NCBI GenBank assembly: GCA_947650285.1
Contig: CANTFL010001451.1
Span: forward strand, 618,080-682,079
Length of the DNA: 64,000 bases
Reading direction: 5' to 3'
DNA from: Hyaloperonospora brassicae
Taxonomy: Eukaryota; Oomycota; Peronosporomycetes; Peronosporales; Peronosporaceae
Positions within the stretch are counted from its first letter, which is position 1. The number at the start of each line of letters is the position of its first letter. Shown piece after piece: positions 21,661 to 36,190 of the stretch. Under the pieces are notes generated by a model, which saw only the letters and a program-made list of their open reading frames with translations, was not told where the DNA came from and made no database searches. Both the position numbers and the translations under genes were made by a program.

Positions 21661-24600
21661 AGGGAAACCCTACGAATATAAGTATTAGGTATTGACATGT
21701 CCGTGATAATTTCGCTTATTATAATAGTTAAACTGAAGAAAGTTTCATTATAACGGTTGATATTAAGAACAAAATGTTTTGCTACAGAAGACGTCGAGCT
21801 ATTAAGCACATTTATTTACCTATTTCTACAATGAACAAATTCACATTTGAAAATCTTTCTCCCACCGCTTCCCAAACGAGGTGGTGCACGCTTCAAAAAG
21901 AGCTTTATATGATGTATTTCACTACATGAAGTGGTCCGTTTCGGTGACTAGTTCCCCTTAATCCCTGGTCAAAAATAGTTTGCGATCTATCTCAATCAAC
22001 TAAAAGAGGCAAACAAATTAATTTTGTCCATGCCTTTATAGGTATGCATATAAGCGCGATCGTTTGCTGTTTGTTTGTATGCGACAATATTCGTACAGCT
22101 CAAAAATTATTCGATCTTTTAAATTGGTACAAAGAACAATACCATACTGCGAACTTGCTAGACCTTTGTTTCCCAACTTAAGCGAGCTCTTTCTATAACA
22201 ATATCAAATACTGATGATATATCCATCTATCAGACGCCTGTTTCTTACTGAAGCTGAATAATGTACAGATTCTAATTGTGCCCTATTATCGCAATATACC
22301 CTAACCCAATTTAAAATCCTTGAAAACAAAATGAAGATTCTGAAATGACCAATGATTCATAACAAAATGGAATAATTTTGTAAAACGTTCCTGCTTCAAC
22401 TTGCTGATAAATATTTTTTGTCACGTAAAAATTTGGTTTCTGTGTCCGTTCGTCTCGCGAATCTCTTCGCAAATTTGAAACAGTTTTACACGATCCTTGA
22501 GAGTTCTTAAGCGACAGAAAATTTGAACTGAAAAATCATTTTTCCACCCCTCCACGTGTCTCAATTTTCTTTCACCATTCACATCTTCATCGTATCATTC
22601 ACAGCCCTAAAAAAAATTTTAGCTCAATAATATAATTTCCCATACATACGCCGAATCACCGTTAAGTGATATGGGATCTTTAATTGATAAATTAAAGATA
22701 TCAAGTAATTAACAAAGAAGAAACAAAAATGAAAATGTTAGCCTCTTCGTGCCGTAAACGTTTTGTAACGTGTTGTATCGATTCACTCAATATATGTTGC
22801 AATCGAAAGAAGGTATGAATTCAATTAAAGTCTTACAGATCAGACATTGCTAATAATTTGCCTTAAACTGCACAAAATGCAAAGTAAAGTCGAATACACT
22901 TAATAAAGGTGAATAAATATTCGGTAGTCTACCCGCCGAAGATATATAATTGACGATTGAAATTAGGTTAATAAGAGTCAGGCTTTTAGCCTCTCTATAT
23001 ACTGAAATTATTTGCATCGCCTACTATAGGTATGAACGAAAGACATATATAGGTTTATCTTGAAATGCATCACCTCACGTGGCGAGCATTTTGAATATAT
23101 ATTTTACTAATTGTTAGGTGTAAATGAGGGCGAAGAGATTCAAAAACAGAAGAAGACTTGATTCTTCAAAATGTTATTTTATCTTAATGTGAGAAAAATG
23201 GATAGGGTGGACTCGTATGTCGACATTTAAAGGTACAAATGTGTGTATAGGAACTGAAAAGGACGGAGTTAAAGGTCCTTGTGTACGGGTGGCATTGTAC
23301 ATATCTGGGTATATGTTTTTATAAGAAAAATTACAGGCTTCGGACTAAATTTGTTCATCTAATAGGAAAAAGCTGGATGTAATTGATATATAACAATAGC
23401 TGGGAACGAAAACACTCTATAAATATGTGCGGTCGGGACAAGTACATCGAAGTATGCGTCAGAAGTTTGATACATTGTGTGTAGCTAGAGAAGCAGATGT
23501 TTCATTAACAAGCCTTTTGAACCATAAATAGCCTTAAATATTTCTGTCATCTCAATTAGATATTTGGAAGCATTTTGATCTCATTATTGTCCAGTTAGAT
23601 GTCTAATTCACTACATATCGTTTTATATATGGTAATAAACAAGGGAAACGATCAAAATATCACAATCTGTTTAGTTTTATAAAATTGTTGGTGTAATTGG
23701 GCGAAAATATTGACAAAGCATATGTATGTTGTGTGACATACACACCGATATATTAATCAAGAAATGTTGGTCATATAGCGGTCGCGATAAGATGTCCCGG
23801 TGAGTATACAAATGTACTATACGCATCACATATCAATGAGCCAATTTGATCATCAATACGGGCAACCTGTTGGATGACACGCTCAAATAGCGATATAAAT
23901 CGGTTTTTATTAATAAGGAGCATATTGATCAGATAGTCAGTGCACGTTTCGGTGCGGACCTAAATACCTTAAGAATCACTTCAAAATGATGTATAGCGGC
24001 ATCACAGCTTTCATCGAAAAGGCTCCCTGGCATATAGTTGGAACTCGTAATGAATCAGCTGGTGTTGTACCGAGTATATTGACTGTGAAAATGTGATGGT
24101 CCATCACATGGAATACATATCTGGTTTCCGCTTAACATAGTCATTTGGCATATCTTAACTACATAGGTCTATTTGTTTCAGTCCACAGAGAAAACCGTTT
24201 TGATTTACTTTTTTGATCATGTCACCTATGACAGGATACATCACAAATATAAAATAAACCATTGGACCTATCCGAATAAGATTAAAAAATCTATCTATCC
24301 AGGGTGCAACCATGTATAGTCTAAAGCCTTCTATCTATTTAGTGGGCAGACTTCAAGGGTATTGTTGGTCGATAACGTTCCTCAATATACCTCACATTCC
24401 ACAACATCCAATTTATTGGGCACGATGCTCGATTTAAAATATGCAATTATAACATAAGTACGATTGTGTAATATATAAATCGCGCTGCTTCACTAATCAC
24501 ACAAACGTGATCAGAAACACCTGATTCTTAAGTCCTATGCATGAGTAACAATATACTGGCACACCGTGTGACGGCGGCATTATACTTTATATGGCTGTAC

Positions 24601-27600
24601 TCTCGATGGTCGGTATTACAGGCGATATCGTGAGTTCATATAAATTCATCAATCAATCGTTCTCCTGATCTTTGGCTGAACACGCTAGCACACAGCGTGC
24701 GACAAATTTTTTCTTTCTAAATTACATAGATGTAAAACAAATATTAAGCGCCAATAATGTGATTCAATCTTAGGATCAATTTCAAATCAACTATTCAATT
24801 TACTGAATTTGTCGTGATTGAGCCCTGTCACAAAGTTCTTGTGTTCTAAAACTACTTAAACATAAATAGAGTTTATAATGTTACCTTTGATTGCCCTATA
24901 AATCCACACTCGCGCGTGGGAATGGGAATATACGACAGAAATCAATTTGCAGCTACCGGAACAGTCCGTAAGGTGCCGACGCAACCCCTTTTCTTTAAAC
25001 AAATGCAATTATAATTTGGTAGAATGTAGAGGGGAGACGGATTTTAAATCCAAATTATATAGTCAAGAACTTCTTAGATTGGTCCCAAATTTAATTTTTT
25101 CTAAACGCTACAGTTATATGCGTCAAGAACACTTTATTCATATGAGATTTGGCGTTTAAAGGTTCAAAATATTTCTGTTTCAAATATTGCGATACCTTTT
25201 ATCAGCAAGTCGGATGACTATTATGTAACGCCAAAAGTCCAAAGTGTCGGCGCCGAAATAGCGCGGACTTCTGGATCCATCCATGAAGAAACACATGTTG
25301 CATGCAGAGTCGTAGTAAGAATTATAAAAGTTTAGGTTAATATCTTAGCTATCTTAGATCTTAGGCTTATCATAATATGGCCTTGTGGATTATGTCTCTA
25401 CCAGACGTTAACCTTACCATATTTATATCGGTATGCGGATTTTACGCGGTGTACATCTTCAATATGGATTTAACCTCGAAATTGTACGTCAGAACGTCGA
25501 AAAAAGCGATCTGGACTTAATGTTATTGCCACAAGCACTACGCGGTACCGAAAAACTCAAAAAAAGATATAATTGTACTCTAGAATTACATGGTTTTAAG
25601 CAGCGCAACAATAGGAGACATTATGATAAGCGTAATATGTAAATATACTCATGCAATCATTAGCATATTCCGGCAAGCCAATATAAATTAAGTGATGCTA
25701 AAATTCTAACAAGAATCGTTATTATAGTAGATTTAAAAACAGCGTACCAACATTCGAAAAGGATCTAGCGTATAATAATAAATTGTATTGTGCAAAATGA
25801 TTTATAAACTAGCTGCACTTATTTAGGTAATATATACTGCAACGAGTCAATGGTCTTGTAACAACCGAAGTGAGCGCAAGAATAGATCATACTTTGCAAA
25901 GACACCCCATAATTGCCGCCGCTTTATATGATATATTAGGCATTCAGATGATACCACTACTCTATGCCATAGACACACAGGCTTTGACCAAATTATCGGG
26001 GGGAAACTTTCTGTGCAAAAAATGCAACGTTCGCTCAATTTTTCTCGAAAGATAAATATTATCAAAATGACATATATCAAACAAGACACAGCGGGTATAG
26101 CGTATATTCAACGGAAGTATATGTAATTTTTTAGGCAACAGTGTCGCCATCTCTGACCGCGAAGTAATTGATATGAAAAACAACATATAAGGTAAAGCAT
26201 ATGCTTGCGCAACTCATACGTAAACTCATTTTAATTTTACCAATGAGCGTAAGACTACTGGCCATACGATACGCAATATAATAGCGCCTCTATTCTTGAT
26301 GTAGCAAATGACACACAATTTAGATGGTAGAAAAAGTAGTAAATTGGATTAGATCGACAAATAATAGCCAGCCGCCTAATAGAATTACGAAAAGTAGATC
26401 CCTGCAGCTTTAAGCTGACAAGACGGTAAGATTTTGCCATGGGGTTATTTGTCGGCAATCATTTATGACAGGCAATGTATCATGTACTTCCAGATTATAC
26501 CTACGATGTTGAATGGTCCTGTGAAATGTGAAAAGGCCACTGTGGTATGATGTAGTGTTGATACTCCCTTTTCACCCTTCAGCATAGGTTCGTTATCGCA
26601 AAATGGTTTCGCGGTTCATTACATATGGGTAATTGTGGATTCACTCTCTTTTTAAAAGTGTCAACCCGTATTAGTTACAATGTACAACTTTTATACGTAT
26701 TTGTTATATTTTCTCCCTTTTGGCTCAATTACCTTCCGTACATAACATTCACCAAAAGTCTTGGTCATGTCTACGAAAGGCTCTTCAGATTCAAAAAATA
26801 TTAATGGCTTGTTATCCAATTCTCAATGCATATAAAAGCTTATACCATCTACTCAACTTACCTCCCACCAGCTTAACTATTCATCGTGAAAATGATACCG
26901 TAAAGATGCCGCTTAATCTTGGACGATATCCAGGATAGTTGGGAAGCAAATGGAAAGTAAGTTTTTTTAAGTGCAACCGATACAGCCAATGTGTCTTTAA
27001 AATCATTGTTTTAGTATTTGCATCCGCCAAAAGACAATCGAACGCAACGAGATGATACTATTACGCAATAATACCACGTTTGACGCTGTTGTCCAGGTCA
27101 AAACGCCATTTCGTAATCCACAACCCTGCGGAAGACCGGTCAAAGAAAATAGTATCCCAAAGAACAGAATGAAGCGGAATGCGTCACGAGAAGGTCTCGT
27201 AGTGAATCAGAGATGTAAAGGTGTCGACTAATGCGCCACAACAGACATAGTTGCCTTTCGGTCGATAGTTTCACAGAAAGAAATAGAAAATCGGCAAACT
27301 ACATAGCATACATGCTATTGGGAAATGTATGGTGCCACGGATTCGACGAGGGTTTGTAAACAATCGGAAATAGACGCCAATTAATCAGCAGCGGTGTCTA
27401 CGACTCATATATATATATGCCTGACGTGTAGTTGCAAAAAATGGTGAAGCTGATGACCTTTAACTAGCGTGGAGCCTATCTGTTGTATAAATATGCAGAT
27501 TTTGAATAATCGAACATAGGCTGTGTGTGTACCATACAAAAAGGCTTCGGCTTTACAGAAAAGCGAAGCAATCGTTTACAGTTTGAAGAAAATAATGAAT

Positions 27601-28599
27601 AAGCACTTACCTTTTCTTAGTTATTAGATAAATGCTGAATCGTGTAATAATGTGTGATCCGCGTTTATAAATACGTGTTATTAGAATCAAATAGGATTTG
27701 AATACCAAAGTCCTCTGCATATAAGATAACGTAGCTTAATTAATATGAAAATTGCATTTTAATCATGTAATCGGCGCAACCGAGACAGTTTCATTCATAA
27801 TATATTTTGTAAGAGTATCAAATTCACCATAAGTAATTCTGTAAACATGAAATGGATCCTAGATATTCAATAGAATGTTTTTGAATCTCTGTGAATCCAG
27901 GAATAATATTCGACCCAATGTAACTATACACAGATCATTGCACATGACTCATTTCGTGTGTCTATATCGTAGCTGAACCCGCAACCAATTTTCGGAACGA
28001 TTTCGTATCGAAAGTTTCGTGAATATCATTTTTGATTATTTCCCTTACTGCAAATTGGTATGTCGAATATGAGATCAACGTGGTATTGACAATCCTTAGG
28101 CACTATGAAAACTAATTCTAGAGAACTATGCTTGACATCTATTTTCTGTAATCGGTATTCATTTATGCGTGAAAACATTAAAAATTGCCGCTTACGTTGA
28201 TTCCACAGCAGTGATTAACTCCATGTATATTCATGACTAGTTCATTAATAAGTCGGCGTCTGTGCCGAAATGATAGTCGCGATTTGTTGATCATATCAAA
28301 GATGCGGTACTTTGATTACGTCATCGATCCCAATGTGCTCGTAAAATGCAAAATTATGTGAATGGAACTATGCGCGACATTCAGGATTTCCCAAAGCAAT
28401 ATTTCATGAAACCACACAGTCGTCATCGCAAAATTCCCTACCATGTTTTTTTAAATGAATAAGATTACTGAACGACGCACGATTATGTCGGTAGCAAAAA
28501 TGAACTTAACGTTGTGACTGAATCTTTTGTTATCAGTTTGGTTTGGTTGTTGATCTCTAAGTTATTGCAGCAGGATTTATTAGATCGCTATCATATCTG

Positions 28600-29960
28600 C
28601 TTGGAGGACGGTTACCAGGGTATATGTCTAGCTTATCAGCGGATCAGGGTGAAGTTTCACTGAAGAGGTCTGTATCGAAGTGTGCAACTGTATGTGAGAG
28701 AGTGTGTGTGTGAATTATGAAAGAGGCACAGGAAGCTCCTGCGATCGAAGTGGCTAGCCGGGTAATATACAAGAAACGTACCCTTTTTAGATTCTGGTGA
28801 TCGATCTTATTCCTTCTTTGCCGCGATCGTTCCAAAGGAGCTTGAAGCTGTTAATATGGGCCGACCTGATCTCTGGATATGTATTTGAGAAGGCAGTGCG
28901 TCTCGGATAGCGCAAACGATCGCGGCAAATTATGGAATATGCATGTTCAACATATTTGATGCAAGTGAAGTGATCCGTCATGATCGAGAGCCAAGATTCA
29001 TGTCTGATTCTTAAGTGGATTTAATCGGATCGTGGGCAAGAAACAAAGAGCTACTATAGATTCTAGAACACAATCTATTGGCACAGTAAGGAGCATGGTA
29101 CAAACGTTGACGAGAATGAATAAGATGTGTGCGTCTTATGAGAATCAATTATCTTGGAATATATGAGCAGAACGATTAACATACGCGATCAGCAATGCAC
29201 ACGATCGGACCTGCAGGAACACTCCATTCTATCTGATCCACTGTTAGGACCCCAGATCAATATTGGAAGCCGAATTAACCTCAAGGGATTCCGCATCTTG
29301 AGACCGAGATCCACGAAGATGGCGGTATGGCATACAACGCCAATGCCAACGGGCAAGAACGGTGGTAAACCATCTACGTAAGAAAGCAAAATTTGATCGC
29401 GCTGATCAGCAGAACCAAGATCGTGGCTTGCTGGATATATGCCGCGTATCGCAGTTATGGCTTTTTCTAGATCGCGTGAAGGAAGGGTACGATCGCAAGT
29501 TGGCGCATATGTGGCACGGACCATTTCTAGTGATAGACAAGGGCGGAAATCACGCTTCGAGGTTAGAAAAAGCATGTACGCCCTACCAAGTATTCCCAGT
29601 GGTCCATCGTGTCAAAGCCAATTCTCGTCAGGATGTTTCCGTATCGACCGATGGAACGACTGAGCGTAAAAGGAGCGAATCAAATTCAGACGAAGCTCTA
29701 TTACCAGAAGACAATTAGATGGGCGATTCGGCATAAGACGATTTGGAAGTGGGGATAATACCGGGCTTGCGATCAGGACGACGGACACGTAATGTCAGGG
29801 TGCATAGACAGTTTAAAGTCGATTGGAAAGGAGATGGTGATTCGTCGTGGGTTAAATAAACCGACCTAAAATTTGGCGCGTTGATAAAAGAATGTGACAG
29901 CGATTGAGTAAGAAAGAATAAATTAAAAGTGATGGAGTCGTACGAGGAAGGATTTGCGGG
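28600..29960 (+). mobile_element. Gypsy fragment: integrase core to chromodomain
   Basis: The fragment shows the same integrase/chromodomain series as the element at 1-14179 but strongly decayed. GLYRSVQLYVRECV lies near 28665, then EVIRHDREPRFMSDS near 28970. RVKEGYDRKLAHMWHGPFLV lies near 29475 and DEALLPEDN at 29718. A chromodomain follows (PGLRSGRRTRNVRVHRQFKV near 29765, VKTDLKFGALIKE-like sequence after a stop). Only 29362-29718 keeps a frame over 100 codons. RT and LTRs are not seen next to it, so this is a truncated copy. Bases 29960-30480 may be its 3' tail. Confidence 0.75.
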
Positions 29961-30479
29961 TTAGTGATGAATAGGACATCGAATTGGGGTGAAATACAGG
30001 AAGATTGTAGGAGAAGGTATAAATGCAGTATATGTCGTTACAATATGCTATAGAAGATTTACAGACCCTATCGCGCGGGTCAAAGTCGGAAGGTATTTTA
30101 ATTGCCGGTGATCAGGATCTGTGGAACTCTTATCACAGGCGATCGTGAATGTAGACGATCATATCGAGGATGGTCAAATCGTAAGAGAGAATGAAAAAAA
30201 TTTAACACAAAGAACGAAGCTTTAAAGAAAGTAAAAATTAAAATTGAACGGATAAAAGGTAAATTTGGAGGATCACGAAGAAAAACTTTACCAAAGATGT
30301 GGGTGATCGAGGATCCAGGATGTTTTGCGATCTCGGACCTATACTGAATACCCCACGGCTCGGCTGAATCAGCCAGAGCCAATGCAGTGGTCAAGTTCAG
30401 GATCTTGATTGTTTTGCATACCAAACTAGGTTACCACAACCGTTTTTCCGACGGGTCCAGAACATGCAAAAATAAGAGG

Positions 30480-33400
30480 TCCAACTAAATATGCAAGTTG
30501 CAATGTCCAATATTTATCCTTTGACGGTCAAAGTGGAAGACTATTTTCCATCGAGGACCACATCGCGATTAGCGTTGCCGACGCGCTTGGCAAAATGTGG
30601 CCAACTTTGCATCCTCCTGGCTTGCTGACTGTAAAAGGAGAGGACATGGGTTGATTCCAACAACTTCTATCGATGCCGATCATTAAATACGTGATACACT
30701 ACCACTATAAGCTTGAACCACTCGGTCACTTTACGAGATACAGGATCAATCGGTCAATCAAGAATTTTCTAAGGTTTTAGGCTATACATAGAAGTAATTT
30801 GCGCCGAAGACAACAACTAGGGAGACCATCGATCGGCCAGGAGTAAGTACAATGTTGAATATTAGTTTATAGAATTCGGAACGATACGGTCATAACGTAT
30901 CAACACAACAATTGCGGAGCTAGTCGGTGCAGTTGGGCATGTTCGTCGGGTAAATATCCTTCGCTATTCGCTCCTTTGGATTTAGGCTTGGATTTCGCCT
31001 AGCTGAGTACCTCCAACCACTCACACTCCCTTCAAGAAGACTGACTGAGCTCAGCAGCTTTCGTTTCTCCAATCCTGTGACCTTGACCAATGAGTAGACG
31101 TCGGCGTTTTCACGTTTTTACAGGTCACCGGGCGCAGTATACACCCGACTGGAAGACTAACGGTTTCCTTGGTTGAAGACCCAACGGCTCGTCGCTCAAC
31201 GAGTCTTTCTACAGTGCTGTCTGTTGGGTCACTGACCCACCATTCGTGAGTCTTTGGACATTGCCATCTATTGAGTCACCGGCTCGCCGTGCGACGAGAC
31301 TCAAAGCGGTACCGTCTTTTGGGTCACCGGCTCACCGTGCGACGAGACTGATCTTTCGCTCGAATCAATTAATGCCCACCCGGGCCAATTTAACTCTTGG
31401 TGGTTTTAATCGAGACATCTACAAGCTATGCTCCTCGAGGCTTGACAGCAAGCATAATTCAGCCCACGCAGGGGGTAACCTCAAAAGTGTACACGTGTCT
31501 TGGACTGCAATAATCCGCTCTGAATTGAGTGTCTCCTATTCTATTCCAGAGTGCAAAAGGACTCTTGAATGGCTTTCCGTCATCCCCCTCGTCGTCCTAT
31601 ACTAATTCCGAATGGGATAGACTCATCATCATCTTCTTCCCTCGTCGAGTCTTCCCTCGCCCTGTCTTGATTCGTTAGCTTCAGTGACCTCCTGCTTCCC
31701 TCGTCGAGTTCGCCACTCCTACAATCAGGTCAAAAGTGGGAAATATATCGTTCAGAAATTTCCTACACCACAGATGCCCCAGTCGCGATACGAATCTTAT
31801 CGGTGAGTGTCTCGACAAATTATTCTTTGTTTCTCTACTAATCGTTTTGCTTGAGCTTGCTCCTCCCCCTTTCGCCGACCCTTAGAAGCAGTGCATTGTC
31901 GTGCTTGATTTCTCGTCCACAGCAGGGTTGAAGTCCTTGCCTTATATGTCGTACCGTACCGTTTAGTCTCAGTCCATGATGTGTCGCCTACTACAGTCAA
32001 CTCCGCAGCTTGCGTGATCGTGAGTGCGGTTATGCTTCTCTCTCGCCTCTAGCTTCGTTTTGACCCATTTTAAGCCGTGGTGCTCTCATGCTCTACACTG
32101 CTCAGACAGATTTAATTTTTGATATTGTCGGTCCGAAGGACACGAGTAGGCTTTTTGCCTGGCGCCGCCGACCTATCGCTCGATGAAGCTGCGTCGTCAA
32201 GTTCATATGATCGAATCAAAGACGTAATAGCGACACGGTCGACAAGAATTCCTGTAAATTGAATCGTCCGGGATGATGCCGCCGCCCTGTGCTCCTTGTT
32301 CGTAATTGTCTTCGCCTTCCAAATGTCATAGTGGCGATGTCTTGGACGTCTACGTTGAAAGATCTACCAATGTTGCTGATCTCTGTCGTTCGTTGAGAGG
32401 CATGTACCACCATAATCAGCAGAGTGAGGTGGACCTAATGCGGATCGCGGTTCAACTTTTGGAGACCCCAGGGCCGTAGCTCGATTCGTCTACGCGTCAA
32501 TCCATCAGGAAGGTCACGTCACTCACCGACTTGTTCGTCCTCGCCAGCGGAGATGCGCTTGTTCCTCTCGACCAACGGAACCGGTAGCTCGATTGTGTGT
32601 CGGGTTTGCGCAGTCGGCAGGGAGCGGCACGGGGTAGCACTTTTTCGACGAATAGAAGACGCAATCGCCGAGTCTGTGGATTTGCGCTCTTACATGAAGA
32701 CGATCCAGGTGGTGGCTTCCATTTGGCAAGCGCCTGCGCTTATGAATACCGGAGTCATCGAGTCACAAAAAAATTGCTCTTTAGTATCGAAACCGAAGCC
32801 TCTCGATTGTCTGCTCAGCGCGCGGACCGACTTGAATCGGCGGAGAAGACTATATCCAGATTGCAAGTGGTGATCCAAGCGCGCGACCGCGAAGTACCTC
32901 ATGTTACTGGTCGACACGCCAAGGCTCGAGCTTAGCAAATAGCCATACACGGAGTCGTGACGGCGTGATACCGCCAATTGCAAGAGGCCTCTATGGCTAT
33001 GTGCCATGGAGGTAATCACGCCTTGGATGCTGCCCGAGTCCTCATCAATGACCAGCGCTGAGTGATCGTCGGCTCGCGGAACAGGCTTCGGCATCGTCGT
33101 GTTCCGTGTCCTATTGATCCCATTGATCCTTCTATGGCTATCAACGAATCGATACTACGGGTTGAAATTCGCGGGAGCTTGAAATGATTTTCTCGCTAGA
33201 GTCGCCTTCTCGCTCATCGGTTTGCCCACGTCACCTCTCTCTGCTCGACGGCGGTTTTTCAAGGCTTATCACCTGAAAATGACTTGTCGGTTCGTCGTCG
33301 AATAATGTTTCGCTCATCTAAGCTTGTCCTCCATTGATGGTGTATATTAACATCAAACGCCCGCTGGTACTCTCATCGTCGTCGCCGTCGACCGGCCCAC

Positions 33401-34430
33401 GCATCACTTACCTGCGGTTTTCGAATCCTGCTTCTCCTTCGCGCGGCAAGGTGTCTACCGAGGACACATCGAGCGCCCCGTCGTCCCCAGTTGTACTAGT
33501 CCAGTCGTCTCACTAGTCGAGTCCGGTCTCTACGTTCGGCCTACAGCTGTCGTCGTCTCGCTCGTCGAGTCCGGTTTCCAAGTCCGGCCAACCGTTATCG
33601 ACGCCGTTAGGATTTCGCTTTTCGCTTCACTGTCGTCGGGTGTTTCGTCGGCGCAGGCTGTAAGCGGCAATAATGTTTCGTCCCTGTCTTCGCTTGTTCC
33701 CTCTCCACGTTCGACGGTTGTGACGGGCTCACATACTCGACGAAGTACCGCAACCCGTCGCTAGCTTCTACCAGCAGTTTTTCAGGGAAATCCGGCGGTC
33801 ATTCAGTCGCGTGTTCCTCAAACTTGCAGCTGTGAAAGTCGTCCAAATGCATCAACTACATTTTGATGAGTTGTTGTACCGGTGTCTGGTCGACGCCAAT
33901 AATTTCGTATGCGTCCTTTGTTAAGATTTAACAAGGCTATAGAGTTGCACTAAGAAGAAGACGGCTCACGTCCGAAGATGAAAACCGAAAGGTGAGTTGT
34001 ATTTATGTTGTCCTTATCTCCAAAAACGAATGGCTGGTAGAAGCCGGTGGCTCTCTGCCACCGATTTTGTGCCCTGTCTCCACCGCTTTTTGTTTTACCT
34101 ATAATTGGGTAATTACGTCTCGTAATATACCTTTGGTAAAACCTCTGCTTTGTCACATGCAGAATGAAATAGATTGCGTGGTTGTGGGGGACGTAACTGC
34201 GGGTGGGTGCAGTTCTGGTGAACCCCAAACACCAGGTCGCGAGTGTCAGTCACAATTAACTTGCACACGGCGGGATTAGAACCCGCGCTCACCCGATTGG
34301 AATCCCCCTTCCCAAACGACAATCTGTTTTTACGTCGATATCGCTAACATTTCACAACATAAGTCTTCCAAAGAACAATTTAACTAGTTTTCATATGCAA
34401 TATACATTCTGCACACGTCGCCGCAGCATC
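30480..34430. other. Repeat-rich unassigned sequence between two Gypsy copies
   Basis: No intact gene is seen. The plus strand at about 32560-33110 has open stretches (106 and 112 codons in two frames) with a coiled-coil-like reading (RADRLESAEKTISRLQVVIQ near 32820). It may be a gag or the 3' antisense ORF of the minus-strand Gypsy copy. A Ser/Pro-rich frame follows at 33334-33516. Two roughly 50-base copies beginning with a TCGAGTCCGGT motif lie at 33510-33590. I see nothing recognisable in 30480-31160. Confidence 0.4.
31172..31355 (+). repeat. About 48-bp tandem repeat, 4 imperfect copies
   Basis: Four imperfect units carry the core GGGTCACCGGCTCACCGTGC or GACGAGACT. The last two are nearly identical over GCGACGAGACT, and the first two are more diverged. 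They lie outside any coding frame. Confidence 0.6.
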
Positions 34431-34729
34431 AATCACTAACATTATTATTATCGATTCCTGTCTCGCCGGTTCTTACCTCAGGGGCATCGAGTACTGGACC
34501 TGCTCCTGCAAGTGTCGGCTTATTGCCTTTACCTTGTCTACCGGTCGTTGCGCGATCGCGTGCTTCTCGATGTCGAGATGGTATCCGTCGCCCATCTGGG
34601 TCAGCTGGATCTCGACGAGTTGGTCGTCGAGTTTCTTGGTCAGCGTCGGGGTCACGTCGACCTCGCTGACGTCTGTTCCTGTCTTCTAAACTGTGATCGC
34701 TTCGGCTCCCCCGTATATTTCTGCGACGT

Positions 34730-35442
34730 ATTGAAATCTTCAAATACCCGTACAGCGAGTTGTCGATCAGCCGTTGGTAAATCTGCGGTGCGGTTAATAG
34801 CCGAACGGCATCTCCAGTCATTCAAACAACCAAGATGGTGGAATAAACGCGGCTATTTTTCTTGCCCGTTCTGGAATCTCCACCACCCAAAACATACTTG
34901 CCAAATCCAATTAACAGTACCACGTGGCTTTACCAGTATCCTTCAGCAAGTTTCTGATCAAAGGCATGGTATAAAACAACAATCTTGTCAACTGATAACC
35001 TGGTCGAAAGTCGATGCACGATCGAATGACTTTCTATTATTCTTGATAATCGACACGATTGGTGATTTCCACGAAGAAGTTGACGGGCGAATTTTATGTG
35101 CTATCAATAGCCCTGGATCAGATCTGCCAGATTTCGCGAATCTTGGGTGGGACTGGTCGAGCCCTTTGTGCGATGGGCTAGAATCTCCGACATCGATATT
35201 ACAGACAGCTCTACGATCCACAGGAGTCAGGGAATTAACTTTGCCGATAAGAAGGTGGCGATTCGACCATATCTTCGCCGCAATTTCTCTTGGTCACTCG
35301 ATCGTGGCTCTCCTAGGTCGCCCACTTGAATGTCGTCTAAAGATTTGTCGGCCGCAGGCGTAACTACGTCCGGAAGGATCGACATATGCTGATCGACATG
35401 CTCGGCGTGCAACACTCCACTTTCGTTACGATACATCGACAT
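34730..35442 (-). pseudogene. Gypsy RT N-terminal and palm fragments
   Basis: The frame 35442-35227 ends the pre-RT linker (HAEHVDQHMSILPDVVTPAA). Frame 35221-34988 includes RPSTSSWKSPIVSIIKNN, the RT fingers motif. Frame 34821-34429 starts with TAPQIYQRLIDNSLYGYLKI, the palm motif after MPFGLKN. The intervening sequence is in other frames with stops. The catalytic YxDD region is not found downstream, so the RT is truncated. Confidence 0.75.
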
Positions 35443-36190
35443 GATAGACGGTTATGCATTCGTCCTTTCTTCATCGTTCACAACTACTCCATCCTTTTTC
35501 ACCAGTCGATCAGGCTTTTCTTGTAACCCACAATGTCGGATCGCTCTTCCAATTGTCTGACAGCTGGACGTTCCTTGCAGCAAATTGTTGACATGTCGCT
35601 CGATGTATTTACTGTCGACAATCTTCACTTCAGGTGTTATCACCTTGTGCCGGTCTCTCGACTAATCGATCTTCATGCATCCATGGATCGTAGAGATGAT
35701 AAAGAAGCTATCGTCAACTGACTTACGTCCTCTTCGTGCTGCACGCAACGCTCTTCTCCGTTTCTCGAGGTCTTGTCGGTCTGATGCCTCGACTGTTTTT
35801 GCCCTCGCCATCCATTATCGGGATCGCATCGGATTGATGGGCAAATTTTCGTTGCCATTGATTAGATTCCTGGAAACCGATCTCCCCGTCACGATCTGCT
35901 TCATCAATCTACTAGATTTACTCTTCCTGGTTTGTATACGATTATCGTTCAGCGTCTCGTCATTTGTATGATCCGTAACAAGTATCTTTATCGATATCGG
36001 GTCGTCTTTCGTGGAGTGATAGTCGCTTTCATCTTCATCTTTACATTGCATCACATCCTCGTCTATCACGTTTCGATCAGGTTGTAACTCGTCAGCAATG
36101 CAGTCCTTCGCCTCTTCTTCTATATTCACCTCTTGGCACTTAAAAATCTTTTTAGGCGTAGTTTATGATCGCTGATCAACTAATGGTCCT

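Larger units (their letters stand above)
14180..28560. other. AT-rich, gene-poor block
   Basis: GC content drops sharply at the right LTR end and rises again near 28.6 kb. Most of the block holds only short ORFs in all frames and homopolymer or AT tracts; I see no intact gene. I recognise nothing in 14180-15740, 17700-19100, 20080-21500, 21640-24900 and 26100-28560. Exceptions listed separately are the relic frame near 16-17 kb, the TIR element at 19111-20073 and a B-box-like site near 21610. Short open stretches at 24947-25159, 25433-25642 and 25870-26055 may be traces of older genes but match nothing I know. Confidence 0.8.

Noticed and set aside
34255..34320. tRNA-Ser-like or SINE sequence on the minus strand (GGGTTCTAATCCC)
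   Set aside because: The B-box has a mismatch, no acceptor stem pairs, and no A-box is visible. It is too weak to annotate.
34512..35363. 283-codon plus-strand ORF
   Set aside because: It is antisense to RT fragments of the minus-strand Gypsy copy. The RT motifs on the minus strand are the real signal.
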